In this document: one piece after another, positions 1-12,920 of the stretch
Numbering within the stretch: the first letter of the stretch is position 1
How the letters are laid out: the number at the start of each line of letters is the position of its first letter
NCBI GenBank assembly: GCA_964017185.1
Contig: OZ024870.1
Coordinates: forward strand, 54,624,312 to 54,688,311
Direction of reading: 5' to 3'
DNA from: Rugalucina vietnamica
Taxonomy: Eukaryota > Mollusca > Bivalvia > Lucinida > Lucinidae
Length of the DNA stretch: 64,000 nucleotides
Made by a program: the position numbers and the translations under genes
Notes under the pieces: generated by a model
Databases searched by the model: none
Told to the model about the DNA's origin: nothing
What the model saw: only the letters and a program-made list of their open reading frames with translations

Positions 1-205
1 TTTTATTACCGCACTTTATCATTCGATCATCTCACCGCTATGCGTGATGTGGGCTCGAACGCCACACGGACCACACACGAGACAAGCCAAGTTCTGCATG
101 TGAGTGTGCCAGGTTTTCGTCCAATCTGATCCAATTTATTTGTTGGCCCGTCTCATATGAGCTGAAATAATATTGAAAGGGACGTAAAACTGAATAAAAT
201 ACGTT
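1..205 (+). repeat. tRNA-derived SINE, 5' end cut by the window
   Basis: Holds GATCATCTCACC, a GGGCTCGAACGCC-like B box, the body CTCATATGAGCTGAAATAAT and the 3' end TTGAAAGGGACGTAAAACTG followed by AATAAAA. The same tail occurs at 7431-7629 (reverse), 12669-12920 and 22912-23094. Confidence 0.7.
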
Positions 206-1904
206 TAAAATACAATAGTCAATCATAAAGTCAATATTGAAACAGCGTCGATCGTGGCGATATTACAATATCATTCAGTGGGCGAGTAGAGGGGGGGGGG
301 TTATTGGTCGCACCTGCACGACACTAATTGGATTCCATTTCACGTGCCGCATGATGACATGCTGTAGTATTGGTCCGTTGCATATTTCTGTCCATGCCAT
401 ATAGAGCATACAGAGATTTTAATTTTCACTTCAAAATTCGGGTCAAAATTGCATAAAGTGATGCCGATTTTAACTGAAATCGACTGTCTTGAAATTTATT
501 GAATGTCCCTTTAACGGAGAGTTATGACGTCAGCATCTGGAGGTCAATTTGCGTCATAACCCGGTTCATGTTTTGGATTGTTTATTTACAAAAAAAGCAG
601 GAACAGACATCATTTATGTGATTTCATTACAGGATTATGTCTTTGAAGTAAGTTTTGTTAATCAGCATTTTGTGACACATCTTTCCTTTCACATTTGAGT
701 CGATAATGGCAGCATGTTGGTGGCGTGAATCAGGCTGGGAACTTGTTTTTGACCGCCATTATTGACTTTTGGAATGAGGGTACGTTCACAAACATTTGCA
801 AAGAAAAATGACTCCAACGCTTATTTTTCGGAATTTTTGGGTGCAAATGGTCGAAAAATTGATCTTGGTCATGAAATAGGTGTTCAAATGGGAGTAAAAC
901 GTTTATTTAAGCCTGAATTCGTTATTTTCATCTGTTTATTGGTGCGACTGAACCTTACTTTCGGTTGAAGAAAAAAGACACGAAGACCGAAGAGTATTGA
1001 GAAAAATGCGTGTGTTCATTTGCAGAAATATGTGCAGGAATTTATCTGAAAGTCTCAGAAAAATTTGTAAGACTATATATTACAGGCAATTGCTGCAAAT
1101 GAAGGCACTGATTGTCGATTCGTTTTGAACTCCATAGAAATCGAACGTTTTTCCGTTGCTATGCACATGAAAATATCCTTGCGAGCGGCCTTTGCGTATC
1201 TGCTGTAGATCATTTCATGTCACCAAAATCTTCAAGAAAGAAAATATGTGCCACTCTAGTCTTCAATATGAATCAGGCCTGAGCAAAAATTGGATCAACA
1301 AGTATAAGCGTTTTCAAAACGCTTGCGATCTCTCGGCACTATTTTCACTGTATGACCACGTATAAACCCACGGCGATAACCACAGACCAAAGACTCTGGC
1401 AGCTCGGTTCAACGTGAGCTTTCGTACCCGAGCTGGCATGCGGTATTTAGTGTGACCCAATCGGAGCTGCCTCGCCCAATCAAGTACGACCGGAAGTCGG
1501 TGGTCGATTAACAACAAGATTCCAGCCCTGTTTAATTATATATGCGCTCTCGCCGTGGCGAGATCGCAACAAAAACAATTTCAGAAGGATGTTTATAGTT
1601 TGTCACCAAAATCTTCAAGAAAGAAATATACCACTCTAGACTTCAGTATGAATCAGGCTCAAGCAAAAATTGATCAACAAAAACAATATCAGATGGATGT
1701 TTATATTTGAATCACAGCTGAAGCCATGTTATTAGGGGGAAACTGCCAGCTGATTTCTTTTGTTCCTCCTGAGTTAAGCCAAAGTATATCTTGGAGGCTA
1801 TCCCAGAGATTTTAACCCATTTTTGACAAATGGACTTGCCCATCATTGTCATCTGGGTGAGTCCACTTTAATTTTTAGGGGCATCAAGAGTGATTTTGAA
1901 TCTT
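206..1904. other. Non-coding stretch with a local duplication
   Basis: No credible gene. About 75 bp containing CACCAAAATCTTCAAGAAAG and CTTCAATATGAATCAGGC at 1215-1290 recurs with changes at 1603-1690. TGACGTCA-like sites occur near 525 but without promoter context. Confidence 0.5.
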
Positions 1905-3413
1905 TAGCTCACCCGAGCCGAAGGCTCACAGGGGAGCTTATAAGATAGGTAGGCATCCGGCGTCCGTCCGTCGTCGTCCATCGTCCGTCGTCCGTCGTCC
2001 ACCATTTTCAAAGATCTTCTTCTCTGAAACTGCTTGGCCAATCAAAGCCAAATTTTATATGAAGCATCTATAGGAAGGGGGAACCAATGTGTATAGAAGA
2101 AATCCAGGTCACATGACCAAGTTGGCCGCCATGCCCATATATTCTAAAAACCCTTCAAAAATCTTCTTCTCCAGAACCGGTGGACCGATTTCAACGAAAC
2201 TTGGCATGAAGCATTGATGGCTCAAGCACTACAATGTATATATAAATCATGACCCTGTGATGACCTTGACCTATTCTAAGGCAAGGTCAACATAGGTCGC
2301 CAATGCATTTGAATGGGGAAAACTTTTAAAATGTCATTTTAAGTGAAAATCTTGCAGGAAATGGGCAGTAGGACTGAATATTAATGATTCTGAAAAACAT
2401 TCCACCCCAGGGGCTCATATGCCCCCACCCCGTGGCAATATACATGTATATTACCATAATATTCAAACATCATCTCCTCTGAAACTGCTTAGCCAATTAA
2501 AGCCAAATTTTAAGTGAAGCATCAATAGGAAGGGGTAACCAATGTATATATAAATAATCAAGGTCACATGACCAAGATGGCCGCCATGCCCATATATGGT
2601 AAAAACCCTTTAGAAATCTTCTTCTCCGGAACCGGTACACCGATTTCAAAGAAACTTGGCATGGAGCATCGATGGCTCAAGTACTACAATGTATATATAA
2701 ATCATGACCCTGTGATGACCTTGACCTTTTTGGTCAACATAGGTCGCCAATGCATTTGAATGGGGAAAACTTTTAAAAAGTAATTTGAGGTGAAAATCTT
2801 GCAGGAAATGGGTAGTATGACTGAATATTAATGATTCTGAAATAAAAAAGGACCCAAGGGCTCATATACCCCCACCCCGGGGCAACATACATGTATATTA
2901 CCAAAATATTCAAACATCTTCTTCTCTGAAACAATCAAAGCCAAATTTTATGTGAAGCATTTATAGAATGGGGGAACCAATGTGTATATAAATAATCTAG
3001 GTCACATGACCAAGATGGCTGCCATGCCCATATATGGTGAAAACCCTTCCAAAATCTTCTCTGGAACCGGTGGACCGATTTCAACAAAACTTGGCATGAA
3101 ACATCAATGGCTTAAGTACTACAATGTATATATAAATCATGACCCTGTGATGACCTTGACCTATTTTACGACAAGGTCAACATAGGTTGCCTATGCCTTT
3201 GAATGGGGATAACTGTTATTTGTCGGTTGAAGGGAAAGACTTGCAGGAAATTGGCAAATGGACAGGATATTGATTATTATGAAGAAAAATAATGGACACC
3301 AGAGGGAATCATCTGCCCCTTTACTGGGGCTTTTTTCCATAATATGCAAATATGTTTATTTGTATATACAACAGATCTCAGGTGAGTGTTTACAGGACCA
3401 TTGGTCCTCTGGT
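1905..3413 (+). mobile_element. Family 3 hairpin/tandem-core element (AGCTCACCTGAG), copy a
   Basis: Starts with a hairpin (AGCTCACCCGAGCCG with GGCTCACAGGGGAGC), then a GTCCGTCGTCC microsatellite, then three tandem units of about 450 bp. Each unit has TCTCTGAAACTGCTTGGCCA, GACCAAGATGGCCGCCATGC and GACCCTGTGATGACCTTGAC. It ends CTCAGGTGAG...AGGACCATTGGTCCTCTGG, a 3' palindrome. The short open frames in it are repeat artefacts. Confidence 0.75.
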
Positions 3414-3879
3414 TATTTAATTTTGACAAAATTTCTCATGCAAATTGAATAGCCCCAGATTGGAGGCCGATCTAGGGCTATTCTGTTTGCTTATGTCACA
3501 TAAAAGGGACACCAGGCTTAAATGAGTTATTTCTTGGTTCTAGGAAGATCTAAGAAATGACAAAATCAATATTTTTAGTTCTGTCAGCACTTGGCGTCTT
3601 TCTGGTGTCATTTTCAGACAATCCTATTTTAGCTTGACACTTAAGTATCATAGAAAAAGACATGATTTATTCATTTAATTAGGTTGTAAGCATTCAGTGC
3701 CATTATAGGCCGCAGCTAGTGATTTTTTTGAGGGACAATTTTTCGAAACAAAGACACTCTTTCTGCCAATTAGAATGGCATCAAAAAAGAGAAAACAAAC
3801 TCAAAGCACCACTACTTTTTAGCTCTCTTCGAAACATCTACAAGATTCCAAATCAAACCAAGATAAGATCGATTAATTA

Positions 3880-5225
3880 TACCCCCGGCATTTATGCCGA
3901 CAGGTATATAGTTTTCGCTTTTCCGTTCGTCCGTTCGTTAGTTCGTTGGTTCGTTAGTTCAGTTAAAATGTCAAAGTTTTGGTTAAAGTTTCTCTGCTGG
4001 TGTATATCTCATGAACTAAATATCAGAAACCATTCATATTTGGACTATAGGTACCCTATAGGGTTGGCTTTGTTTCTATGAGTTTGGACCCCAGGGTCCA
4101 TGCCCGGGGGTGGGGCTAGAGTTCAAAATCTATGTCACCTTTAATTTGCGTCAAAGTTTTGGTTAAAGTTTCTCTATTGGTGTATATCTCATGAACTAAA
4201 TATCAGAAACCATTCATATTTGGACTATAGGTACCCTATAGGGTTGGCTTTGTTTCTATGAGTTTGGACCCAGGGTCCATGCCCAGGGGTGGGGCTAGAG
4301 TTCAAAGTCTAGGTCACCTTTAATTTGCGTCAAAGTTTTGGTTAAAGTATCTCTATTGGTGTATATCTCATGAACTAAATATCAGAAACCATTCATATTT
4401 GGACTATAGGTACCCTATAGGGTTGGCTTTGTTTCTATGAGTTTGGACCCCAGGGTTCATGCCCGGGGGTGGGGCTAGAGTTTCAAAATCTAGGTCACCT
4501 TTAATTTGTGTCAAAGTTTTGGTTAAAGTTTCTCTATTGGTGTATATCTCATGAACTAAATATCAGAAACCATTCATATTTGGACTATAGGTACCCTATA
4601 GGGTTGGCTTTGTTTCTATGAGTTTGGACCCCAGGGTCCATGCCCAGGGGTGGGGCTAGAGTTCAAAAACTAGGTCACCATTAATTTGTCAAAGTTTTGG
4701 TTAAAGTTTCTCTATTGGTGTATATCTCATGAACTAAATATCAGAAACCATTCATATTTGGACTATAGGTACCCTATAGGGTTGGCTTTGTTTCTATGAG
4801 TTTGGACCCCAGGGTCCATGCCCGGGGGTGGGGCTAGAGTTCAAAATCTAGGTCACCTTTAATTTGCGTCAAAGTTTTGGTTAAAGTTTCTCTATTGGTG
4901 TATATCTCATGAACTATATATCAGAAACCATTCATATTTGGACTATAGGTACCCTATAGGGTTAGCTTTGTTTCTATGATTTGGGACCCCAGGGTCCATG
5001 CCCGAGGGTGGGGCTAGAGTTCAAAATCTAGGTCACCTTTAATTTGCGTCAAAGTTTTGGTTAAAGTTTCTCTAGTGGGGTATATCTCAATATCTCATGA
5101 GCCAATCATCAGAAGCCATCCATATTTGGACTATAGGTACCCTATAGGGTATAGGGTTGGGTCCATGTCGCGGGGGGAGGGGGGGGGGGGGATGCTTGAG
5201 TTCAAGATCTAGGACATCAATACTT
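3880..5225 (+). repeat. Family 1 element: hairpin, microsatellite and seven ~180-bp units
   Basis: CGGCATTTATGCCG hairpin, then TTCGTCCGTTCGTTAGTTCG, then units starting TCAAAGTTTTGG at 3971, 4151, 4330, 4511, 4689, 4869 and 5049. Each contains GGACTATAGGTACCCTATAG and GGGTGGGGCTAGAGTTC. The last unit decays into a G-run. Units are almost identical, so the array is young. Confidence 0.85.
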
Positions 5226-5753
5226 TTATTATAACTTTTTTTTTTTTTAATTTAGACTGACATTCTATTTTCATTTTCCATCTAGGACTGAGGACCTGAC
5301 CCTCAATGTCCGTGATTAAGTCCTAGATGGAGTACACATTTAGTCAGCTCTGTGTACTGGTCTAAAGAAGATATGTCACTCTAAAAACTACACTCCCTCA
5401 GTGCTTTAGAATGCACACTTCTATAGAGTATTTGATAAGGGTACTGTCTTTTGTTCGGGATTTGTGATTCAATGTCAGGGGTGTACATGTGCTGGGTGGT
5501 TGTGGGAGGGAGAAGGAGGACTGGGTGACCACCAGCCGGGGGTATACGTGCCTCTCAAGGCACTTTTTCTAGTTGTAATTACTAGTGTACTGTGAGCACT
5601 TGACATGTATAGAGGACATGAGTTATGCCCTAATTGCATGCCTTCTTCAAGTAAAATGTTTGTTTTGATGTCAGATTTAAGACAATGTCCATCTCTGACA
5701 TGGGTACTTGAGTAGATTCTGAGACAATACTGACACACAATTCAATATCTGTA
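5226..5753. other. Non-coding stretch with one short hairpin
   Basis: TCCATCTAGGACT (5277-5289) and AGTCCTAGATGGA (5319-5331) form a perfect 13-bp stem with a 29-nt loop. Nothing else is recognised. Confidence 0.5.
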
Positions 5754-5982
5754 CAGGTCAACCTTGATCATTATAGCACTATCTTTGGTGTCCATATAGA
5801 CAGACTGTGTTATAAGTGAATCCTTGTTATTAAGTGAATCCTTGTTATATATATTAAGGTTACTTAATATACATGCATAGACAATAGAGCAAAATAATCA
5901 GTTTGGGAGCCATGACATGGTAATGTTACATTGACAACCACATTTAAAAGCAAGGTGTGATAATTATTGAGGTTGAACTGTA
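5754..5982 (+). mobile_element. MITE with TCAACCT...AGGTTGA termini, diverged copy
   Basis: Related to the clean copy at 40360-40538: shares CACTATCTTTGG-GTCCAT, GTGTTATAAGTGAA and GGGAGCCATGACATGG. It has an internal duplication of AAGTGAATCCTTGTTAT. Confidence 0.55.
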
Positions 5983-6279
5983 GTTTTAAATTCAGAACTC
6001 TGTTCTTGAGTTTTTCTTTTTGTGGAAATCTTTTGGAACCAAGTGGGCTAATAGAAAGAGATTACATATTGGCTCTTTTGATAGATTGATAAAGTCTCTC
6101 TTTCACACTTTTGTATGTATTTTGATTAATTCTGATAAGGTCTGTGGGATGCTTTTTATTCATATCACTCTAGGGAACTGTTGAATATTTCTCTGTTCTA
6201 TCAATTTGGGACGCTACAAGAATAAAATGTGTCTGGGTGTTCAGACCACTGGTCTGACACAATAATTTGAGGTCTCACT

Positions 6280-6420
6280 GAGTCACAGAAAATGGCTAAA
6301 AGCTTGATAATTCGGATTTTGGTGGACTGTGGATGGCACTATTTTTGTAGCGAAAACAAAGATGCTGATTTGCTGTGTGGTATTTTTGCATTTTCTTTTT
6401 TCATTTTTTTTTTCAAAGCA
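6280..6420 (+). mobile_element. HP-MITE fragment, diverged
   Basis: AAAATGGCTAAAAGCTTG, TTCGGATTT and TAGCGAAAACAAAGATGCTG in reverse-type order; both ends lost. Confidence 0.45.
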
Positions 6421-6730
6421 GAATTTTTCATGTTGCAGCCTATTTCTTTTCTGACAGTAAAAGATTTTATCTCCTTCATTGCATGTCTGTCTGTTAGCAT
6501 GCAATGAATTAGAATAATCGGACAGAAAAATTACACCATTTTCTATTATTAAGGGACATCCATTTCTGACATATGACTGAATTTGGCACCACAAAGTCTG
6601 AGGGTAATAAACTTGTGTGCCAGTCAATAGAATTAAAGCTGAAACACAGTCCAGAATGGCCAGTTAAAGAAGGCGGCGACGCTGCCATTTATGAACAAGA
6701 ATGGATGATAGAAACATTAACAGACATTAT

Positions 6731-6968
6731 GAGCCACGTTATGAGAAAACCAACATTTTGCATATGCAAAAACAAAGGCGCAGATCAGCTTCGCAGTTAC
6801 TGCAAAGCTGATCATGCAGCCCCTTTGTTTTCGCTACATAGATAGTACAAGACTTAGTCCTCTACTTTCTAAAGCCAAAATTTCCAGCCACTAGCCATCT
6901 TCTGTGCTTGTACAGCTCGGTTTGTGTTGCAATTGAACCTGTTCAAAAACCAAGTGTTTCAAGGGGTG
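6731..6968 (-). mobile_element. HP-MITE copy (hairpin-first orientation)
   Basis: Left end GAGCCACGTTATGAGAAAAC; hairpin arms AGCTTCGCAG/CTGCAAAGCT; the right terminus has decayed. Strand '-' is used here for copies with the hairpin near the left end, '+' for copies with it near the right. Confidence 0.75.
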
Positions 6969-7427
6969 GTTTGATGTCTCTACATAACTATATAGTGTAT
7001 TGCTGGTGATCTCTTCGTTCAGAATCAGACTTCAAAATAAAGAACACCAGTCTGTGATTTTGAGTAAATTATTACTTTTCTAATTTTTCTAATAAAAAGT
7101 CTGGATCTGATAGTCAAGGGCATCAAAATTGCCCTCAGACATTTATAAACTGGAGAATTCAATAACTGACTGGGCGTAAGGCCAATCAAAATCTCAATCA
7201 GAACAAGTAAATCTTGTGAAAATTCTTGTTTTATATTGCTATGGCAACGTTCAAAATCAAAATATTATGATATGGTCTGGTTGAAGTTTTTAATACATTA
7301 TTAATAATGACAATCAATAATTATTTCGTTTTAACTTTGCTTAATACATACGTATATGTACGTGTACATGTAATCAAGTTAAAAGCGGCTAAAAAAATCT
7401 TAATCTTGGAGTGACAAAATGACATTT

Positions 7428-7430
<3 letters not shown>

Positions 7431-7466
<36 letters not shown>

Positions 7467-7596
7467 CAGTTTTACGTCCGTTTCAAGATTATTTCAGCTC
7501 ATATGAGACGGGCCAATCAGTAGGTGGGGCGAAAACGGGAGAACCCCGAGAAAAACCACCTGACACACCCGCAAGCAGAACATGGCTTGTCTCACT

Positions 7597-7629
<33 letters not shown>
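7431..7629 (-). repeat. SINE tail in reverse, between two poly(T) runs
   Basis: Reverse complement of the SINE at 12669: CAGTTTTACGTCC, ATTTCAGCTCATATGAG, then 5' truncated. Poly(T) flanks both sides. Confidence 0.65.
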
Positions 7630-7631
<2 letters not shown>

Positions 7632-7949
7632 CTGATGATCTACTTGCAGTAACTGTTGTCATCTTTGTCTGACTATTTCTAAGAGAAGCAGAAAAATATT
7701 AAGCTTCAAGGCCAACTGCATCACATGCCTGCAAATCAATAGGATTTATTGCTGTATAAGGAAATCTGAAACTTTTGCATGACAATTTCGTCTGAATGTA
7801 GGAAATTACAGGAGATATAGATCCGCTACACAATCAATCTTCACAGCAACATGCTTGTTGGCAGTTGTGCATGATGTCACCTTAATATGGGATTCAGAAG
7901 AGCTCAGAATTATTCACCAGTCGTCACAAGATTAAACACTCTATCATAT

Positions 7950-8184
7950 GAGCCGCGACGCGAGAAAACCGGTCTTCGGGGTTTCCAACCAGGTCTGACA
8001 CAAACCGATCTGTACATCCACAGAAGCAGGCTAGAAGCTTGAAATTTCGGATTTAAGAAGAAGAGAAATTGTACTATCCGTGTAGCGAAAACAAAGGAGC
8101 TGATCAGCTTTGCGGTTACCGCGAAGCTGATCTGCGCCTTTGTTTTCGCATATGCAGAAATCCGGTTTTCTCACGATGCGGCTC
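7950..8184 (+). mobile_element. HP-MITE copy
   Basis: GAGCCGCGACGCGAGAAAAC...GTTTTCTCACGATGCGGCTC, with the internal hairpin (AGCTTTGCGG/CCGCGAAGCT). Confidence 0.88.
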
Positions 8185-8202
8185 ATACAAAAGAACATAT
8201 TT

Positions 8203-8448
8203 GAGCCATTGTCTTGAAAATACCAACAATGTGGTTTCCAAACAGGTCGGACACTAACAGGTCTTCGCAGTGACAGAAGATGGGCTTCAGAAGTTTGAAA
8301 TTTCAGATTTAAGAAGAAGAGGAATTGTGCTACGTATGCCTCTATAAGGGAAGACAAATGCGCTAAGATCAGCTATGCAGTTACCACACAGCTGATCTGT
8401 GCCTTTGTTTTCGCATATGCAAAATGTTTGTTTTCTCATGAGTGGCTC
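8203..8448 (+). mobile_element. HP-MITE copy with ATTT target duplication
   Basis: GAGCCATT...GAGTGGCTC flanked by ATTT on both sides. The hairpin arms have begun to diverge. It lies 18 bp from the preceding copy. Confidence 0.85.
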
Positions 8449-8662
8449 ATTTCAAGAATGTTACATAATTAACTTGATCCTTCATCAAGAATAGCATTGT
8501 TTTGAATCTATATCTTAAGTTTTTGTTAAAGACGTTACTGTCTTCTGGCGCCATGTTCTATGACAATTCTTTTGTCACAAGTTTTATGTGCTCAGTTGAA
8601 AGGGAAAGTCTCTTGACTGTCTGCATGGGTTACAAGTGGAACTCTTCAATCTTGCACCATTT

Positions 8663-8897
8663 GAGCCAAGTCATGACGAAAAACAACAATGTGGTTTCCG
8701 AACAGGTTTGACATTTTAAAACTGAGCTGTACAAGCACAGAAGATGGCTAGAGACTGGAAATTTTGGATTTAGAAAGTAGATGAATTGTACTAGCTATCC
8801 GTGTAGCGAAAACAAAGGCGCTGATCAGCTTCGCAGTAACTGCGAAGCTGATCTGCACCTTTGTTTTCGCATCTGCTCCTTTGTTTTCGCATACATG
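8663..8897 (+). mobile_element. HP-MITE copy with a lost right end
   Basis: Complete through the hairpin; the right terminus is replaced by a second TTTGTTTTCGCAT. A 20-bp flanking sequence (8643-8662) recurs at 8900-8919 with one mismatch. Confidence 0.8.
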
Positions 8898-8919
8898 AAT
8901 CTTCAGTCTTGCACCATTT

Positions 8920-10722
8920 CTCAGCAATAAAAGGCATTAAAGTTGACTTGGATCTGGTTTAGATCAAATCCCATTATTCAATATCACCCTAGAAATTGTA
9001 TACAAAGGGTTAGATTGTTTAGATCCAAGAGGTTTTATTACTCCTGCAGTGCATTTTCATTGCTTTCCAACATGCATCTTGTGATCTTAATCTGTTGCAC
9101 AAGCAGACTTTAGCACTTATATGTCAAGTGCAGTCAGTGTAATTATTTCATTTACTTTTACCCAACCCTTTTGTCATAAGGGCAGTTCTTGAGTGTCTCA
9201 TTTTCAACTTTGGAATCTGATGTATACTTCTTTTAAACTGTCTGTTATTGTTGACTGATAGATAGAACAAGCAATCAGATACATTGGTATTACATCTGTT
9301 AGATACTCTGAGAATTCTTACTTATACCCATTCTGCATGTCACAGTTCTGCATCCAAGGGTTTAAGCTGAGACTGTCCGTTCAACTCTCTGATCTGCTTT
9401 GTGCTGTACATAGTCAGCTAGATTGCTTGCCATTCTAGCACAATGAGTCAGTCAGGTTTCGGTCTGTTTCTCTTCTCAGTGGCAAAACTAAAGAGTTTAC
9501 TCACAATGAGGTACCTTTATTAACTAATATGATAAACATCCTCAGTTTTATACCTGTCCTGGAGCCTAGGTGTCTGAGAGGGTTGGTCAGCTGGCTGATT
9601 GAAACTCTCAGGATTGTAACAAGTGGTTCCCAAATGGTACTGTATATTGAGCAACAAAGGGGTAACCTTGGTGCAAGCAGATGTATGCAAGGACATTATA
9701 AGTTTGACTCTTTCAAAAATATCAGGCTGTTTTAGAGTCAAAGACACAGTGCTATGTGAACACACAGGCTTATGATTGAATGATGTTTTATGTATCACTC
9801 AAAGAAAGTTGAAATTTTACAGGTATACTGTGGTATCCTTGAAATGATGTAGGTAATATGTGAGTGAAGACTGATGGTTTCAATACACTTATGTTTGGAC
9901 AGAACAAAATTAGTTTTGTTAATCTATGTCCAAATCAAAGTATCCTTGCAAAGTTTTTGATTGATTTTGGCTCTGCTTTGAAGTGTTTTCAGCCTTATGG
10001 TCAAGCTTGATGATAGAAACTTGGAAGCAATCCTGTTTGCACCTCTTGAAATTACCTGTGTTCTGGAATTCGTTTCTGGCACCATTAAGTGGAATAGTTT
10101 GTAGACCAGATAAATTTGGAAGGGAATTGGATGATAATTTCGCTTTTTCGATTAAATAACAGCAGGTTATAATTAATAAAGTTGATTTTTGTGGGTGTCC
10201 AATGGACAAACAACTCATCATGACATCTGTTTCTCTCACACACTATTAAACTAGAGCAAAGCCTCTTCCAAATGTAAACGTATTAAGCCCATCTACAGCA
10301 AATTTGTAGGTGTTATTCATGTCTCAGACTGGTCTGAACTCTGTAGATAGTCATTCCAATGAATTTAGCTGTCATGTTAGGTCAGGTTACAATGGGGCTT
10401 AAATGCTGTAGAGTAGGCTGTAAAACTAAGGAAATGTCTATACACATAGCTCTGTTGTTGCGGGCTAGAGCTATTGATTGCCGATATTGTAAAATCTCAT
10501 TACTTCTGAAAGCTATCAAAGATCAGTGCAAAGCCGGGCCTAATCCTACATCTATTTCTTTTCTGGCTCAATTTGACCTTCTGACAATTGGTTCAATAAA
10601 AAACTGTTTTTCTAAGCTTAGTGCATTGATGCCCAGTGTCCCAGAAATAGGACCTTCGAAAGTTTCTTTTCTGACGTCTGATGGTATTATTAGTGGACGT
10701 CAGATTTGCGGATTAACACTAC
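8920..10722. other. Non-coding stretch
   Basis: No gene recognised. The 137-codon open frame at 10359-10772 has no recognisable motif and overlaps a repeat, so it is not called. Confidence 0.5.
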
Positions 10723-10994
10723 AAAAACTTTCCCATGCAATTTACAGATATTTTTTCAGCTGTAAAAATTGAAAATTTCATCTGAAAAATTTTGACATTT
10801 GTAATATATTTGCTCAAAACATAGATCATTGGTACACGTTAGAACCGCCTCAACGAGTAGTTGAGTACCCACAATCTATGTTTTGAACCAAAAATAGGTA
10901 TATCCCTGCATACCCCAGTTTTACAATATAAAGGTGGAGTTAAAGGGGGTTACATATTCAATATTGAATATGTCAATGCCTGGACATGTTTTCC
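10723..10994 (+). mobile_element. TAGAACCGCC palindromic element, diverged copy
   Basis: AAACTTTCCCATGCAA start, GCTCAAAACATAGAT arm, TAGAACCGCCTC centre, CCACAATCTATGTTTTGA arm, GACATGTTTTCC end. Intact relatives are at 56436 and 57111. Confidence 0.7.
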
Positions 10995-11403
10995 TGATAA
11001 AGAAGAGTCACTTAGACATACATGAGGAGCCAGTGTTGAGAACCCTGCTTTGGCGATTTCCTTCAGGTTTAAGACACAATTAACTGAGGCTCAAGAAGAT
11101 AACCAATTAAACTACAGTGAGTTCTGAACTAAAGTATACACCCTTTGTGCACTATAAGATAACCAGTCAAACCAGTCTGAAGTAAAGTGTACACTCTTTG
11201 TGCATTTGACTCTTTGTGCATTTGATGTGCAACACAAGTGCATAATTTCCTATATTTCTTTATCTGTAGTGTGCACCTCATGTGCTCAACAAGTGCACAG
11301 TTTCCTATAGTGTGCACCTCATGTGCTCAACAAGTGCACAAATGAGTATTATAACTTTAGTTCAGACTTCAAGAAAATAACCAATTAAACTAAAATGCCT
11401 AGT
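10995..11403. other. Non-coding stretch with a short tandem repeat
   Basis: GTGTGCACCTCATGTGCTCA and AACAAGTGCACA occur twice at 11268-11342; related GTGCATTTGA words lie just before. Confidence 0.5.
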
Positions 11404-11535
11404 GGGAGTGCAGTGTAGTGGTTAGTGTGTCAAATTCAAGATCAAAGGTCAGGGGAGGGAGGGGGGGGGGGTGTTCAAATCCACCTGGCGCCTGGGTCCT
11501 GTCCTTGAGCAAAAGACATTAACTTCCCATAACAT
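11404..11535 (+). repeat. tRNA-derived SINE (second type)
   Basis: A box-like GTGTAGTGGTTAGTGTG, B box-like GTTCAAATCC and the trailing TGTCCTTGAGCAAAAGACAT common to many copies here; interrupted by a G-run. Confidence 0.55.
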
Positions 11536-11771
11536 GATAAAACTGATTATTTTGCTCAGGAAGAATACAGCTCTGTCCAGACTTCAGTTGCTCTGTATAC
11601 AGCATCATTTTGTTTATCTCAAATGCAAAAACAATAAGAACTTCCCAAGAGGAGGCTCAGTTGTAAGGAGAAAGTTTTTAATTACCCCGGTAAGATGGTG
11701 TAAGAATACTGAAGAATCAATACTGGCAGCCAGGCAGTCAGCATGGCAACAAACATTGACAGTTAACATGT

Positions 11772-12004
11772 GAGCCTTCCCATGAGAAAACCAACAATTT
11801 GCTTTTGAACAGGTCTGACACAAACCGAGCTGTACAAGCACAGAAGATGGCTATAGGCTGGAAATTTTGGATTTAGAAAGTAGAGGGACTACACTATCCA
11901 TGTAGCGAAAACAAAGGCGCTGATCAGCTTCGCAGTTACTGCGAAGCTTATCTGCACCTTTGTTTTCGCATAGGCAAAAATCCGTTTTTCTCACGATGCG
12001 GCTC
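11772..12004 (+). mobile_element. HP-MITE copy
   Basis: GAGCCTTCCCATGAGAAAAC...CTCACGATGCGGCTC with hairpin CGCTGATCAGCTTCGCAG/CTGCGAAGCTTATCTGC. Confidence 0.88.
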
Positions 12005-12668
12005 ACATTATTTCTCTGATTCACAGATGAAACTTCATTAGCCTGTGACATGAGAAAACAAGGAATCCTTTCTCAGGTCATGTCTAATTAAGCCTGATAT
12101 AAGTATAGCAGCAGTTGAAGGCTAAAGGCCTGAAATTAGGAATGATTCATCTAGCAGTAAACCAAGGTGCTTTTCAGCTGCAGGTTAATTTTACTTACTT
12201 TCAATTAAGTAAGCAAAATTAAAAGGAAGGTTTTTCTATGATAGCTTACCTGAAACAGACTCATTGTTTCTGGAATTCTAAGTACCTGTTAAAGTACAGA
12301 TCAGAACAATACAGGAACACAATTAAAGCACACATATACATGTTTGCATGATTTCAGCCTATAGTCAGGTTCAACAGTTAAACCACAAATAATGGTAAGA
12401 GCAATGAAGGCCTTGCATTTCAGTCTTAACAAAACCATCTTCCTCTGCTGACTGAAACAGAAACGCTCACTGTTGCCATTTATGGTAAAATATATGATAC
12501 ACTAGTTATTGGTTAACAACTACTTCAGGGAGGCTTGCTTCTAGCTCTCAATGTGACCTGAAGTCTGAAGAAGGGCCATAACTGATTTTAAACATCATCT
12601 ACAATTTTCAAGTTTGACAAGTAAACATTGGTCATAATGCTTTACAACAATATTATAAAATGCAGCAA

Positions 12669-12920
12669 GGCGGGCCCCGTTGCCAAGTGGCTAAGAGCGC
12701 TGATATTTCATTACCACACTTAACCATTCTATCATCTTGCCTCTGTGTCTGGTGTGGATTAGAGCCCCACACAGGGCACATGTGAGACAAGCCACATTCT
12801 GCTTGTGGGTGTGCCAGGGGCTTTTTCTCAGGGTTCTCCCGCTTACACTCTCCTACTGATTGGCTCATCTCATATGAGCTGAAATAATCTTGAAAGGGAC
12901 GTGAAAATGAATAAAAAAAT
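12669..12920 (+). repeat. Full-length tRNA-derived SINE
   Basis: tRNA-like head (GTTGCCAAGTGGCTAAGAGC, B box region GATTAGAGCCCC), body CTCATATGAGCTGAAATAAT, tail TTGAAAGGGACGTGAAAATG with AATAAAAA. Pol III boxes imply it was once transcribed by Pol III. Confidence 0.75.

Noticed and set aside
8031-8357. Recurring ENKGADQLR...[10 protein letters not shown] peptide in many open frames
   Set aside because: All come from the HP-MITE hairpin and body. The hairpin contains no stop in one frame, and there is no sign of selection on the protein.
10359-10772. 137-codon open frame on the + strand
   Set aside because: No recognisable motif, odd composition, no start or splice context, and its end runs into the palindromic element at 10723.
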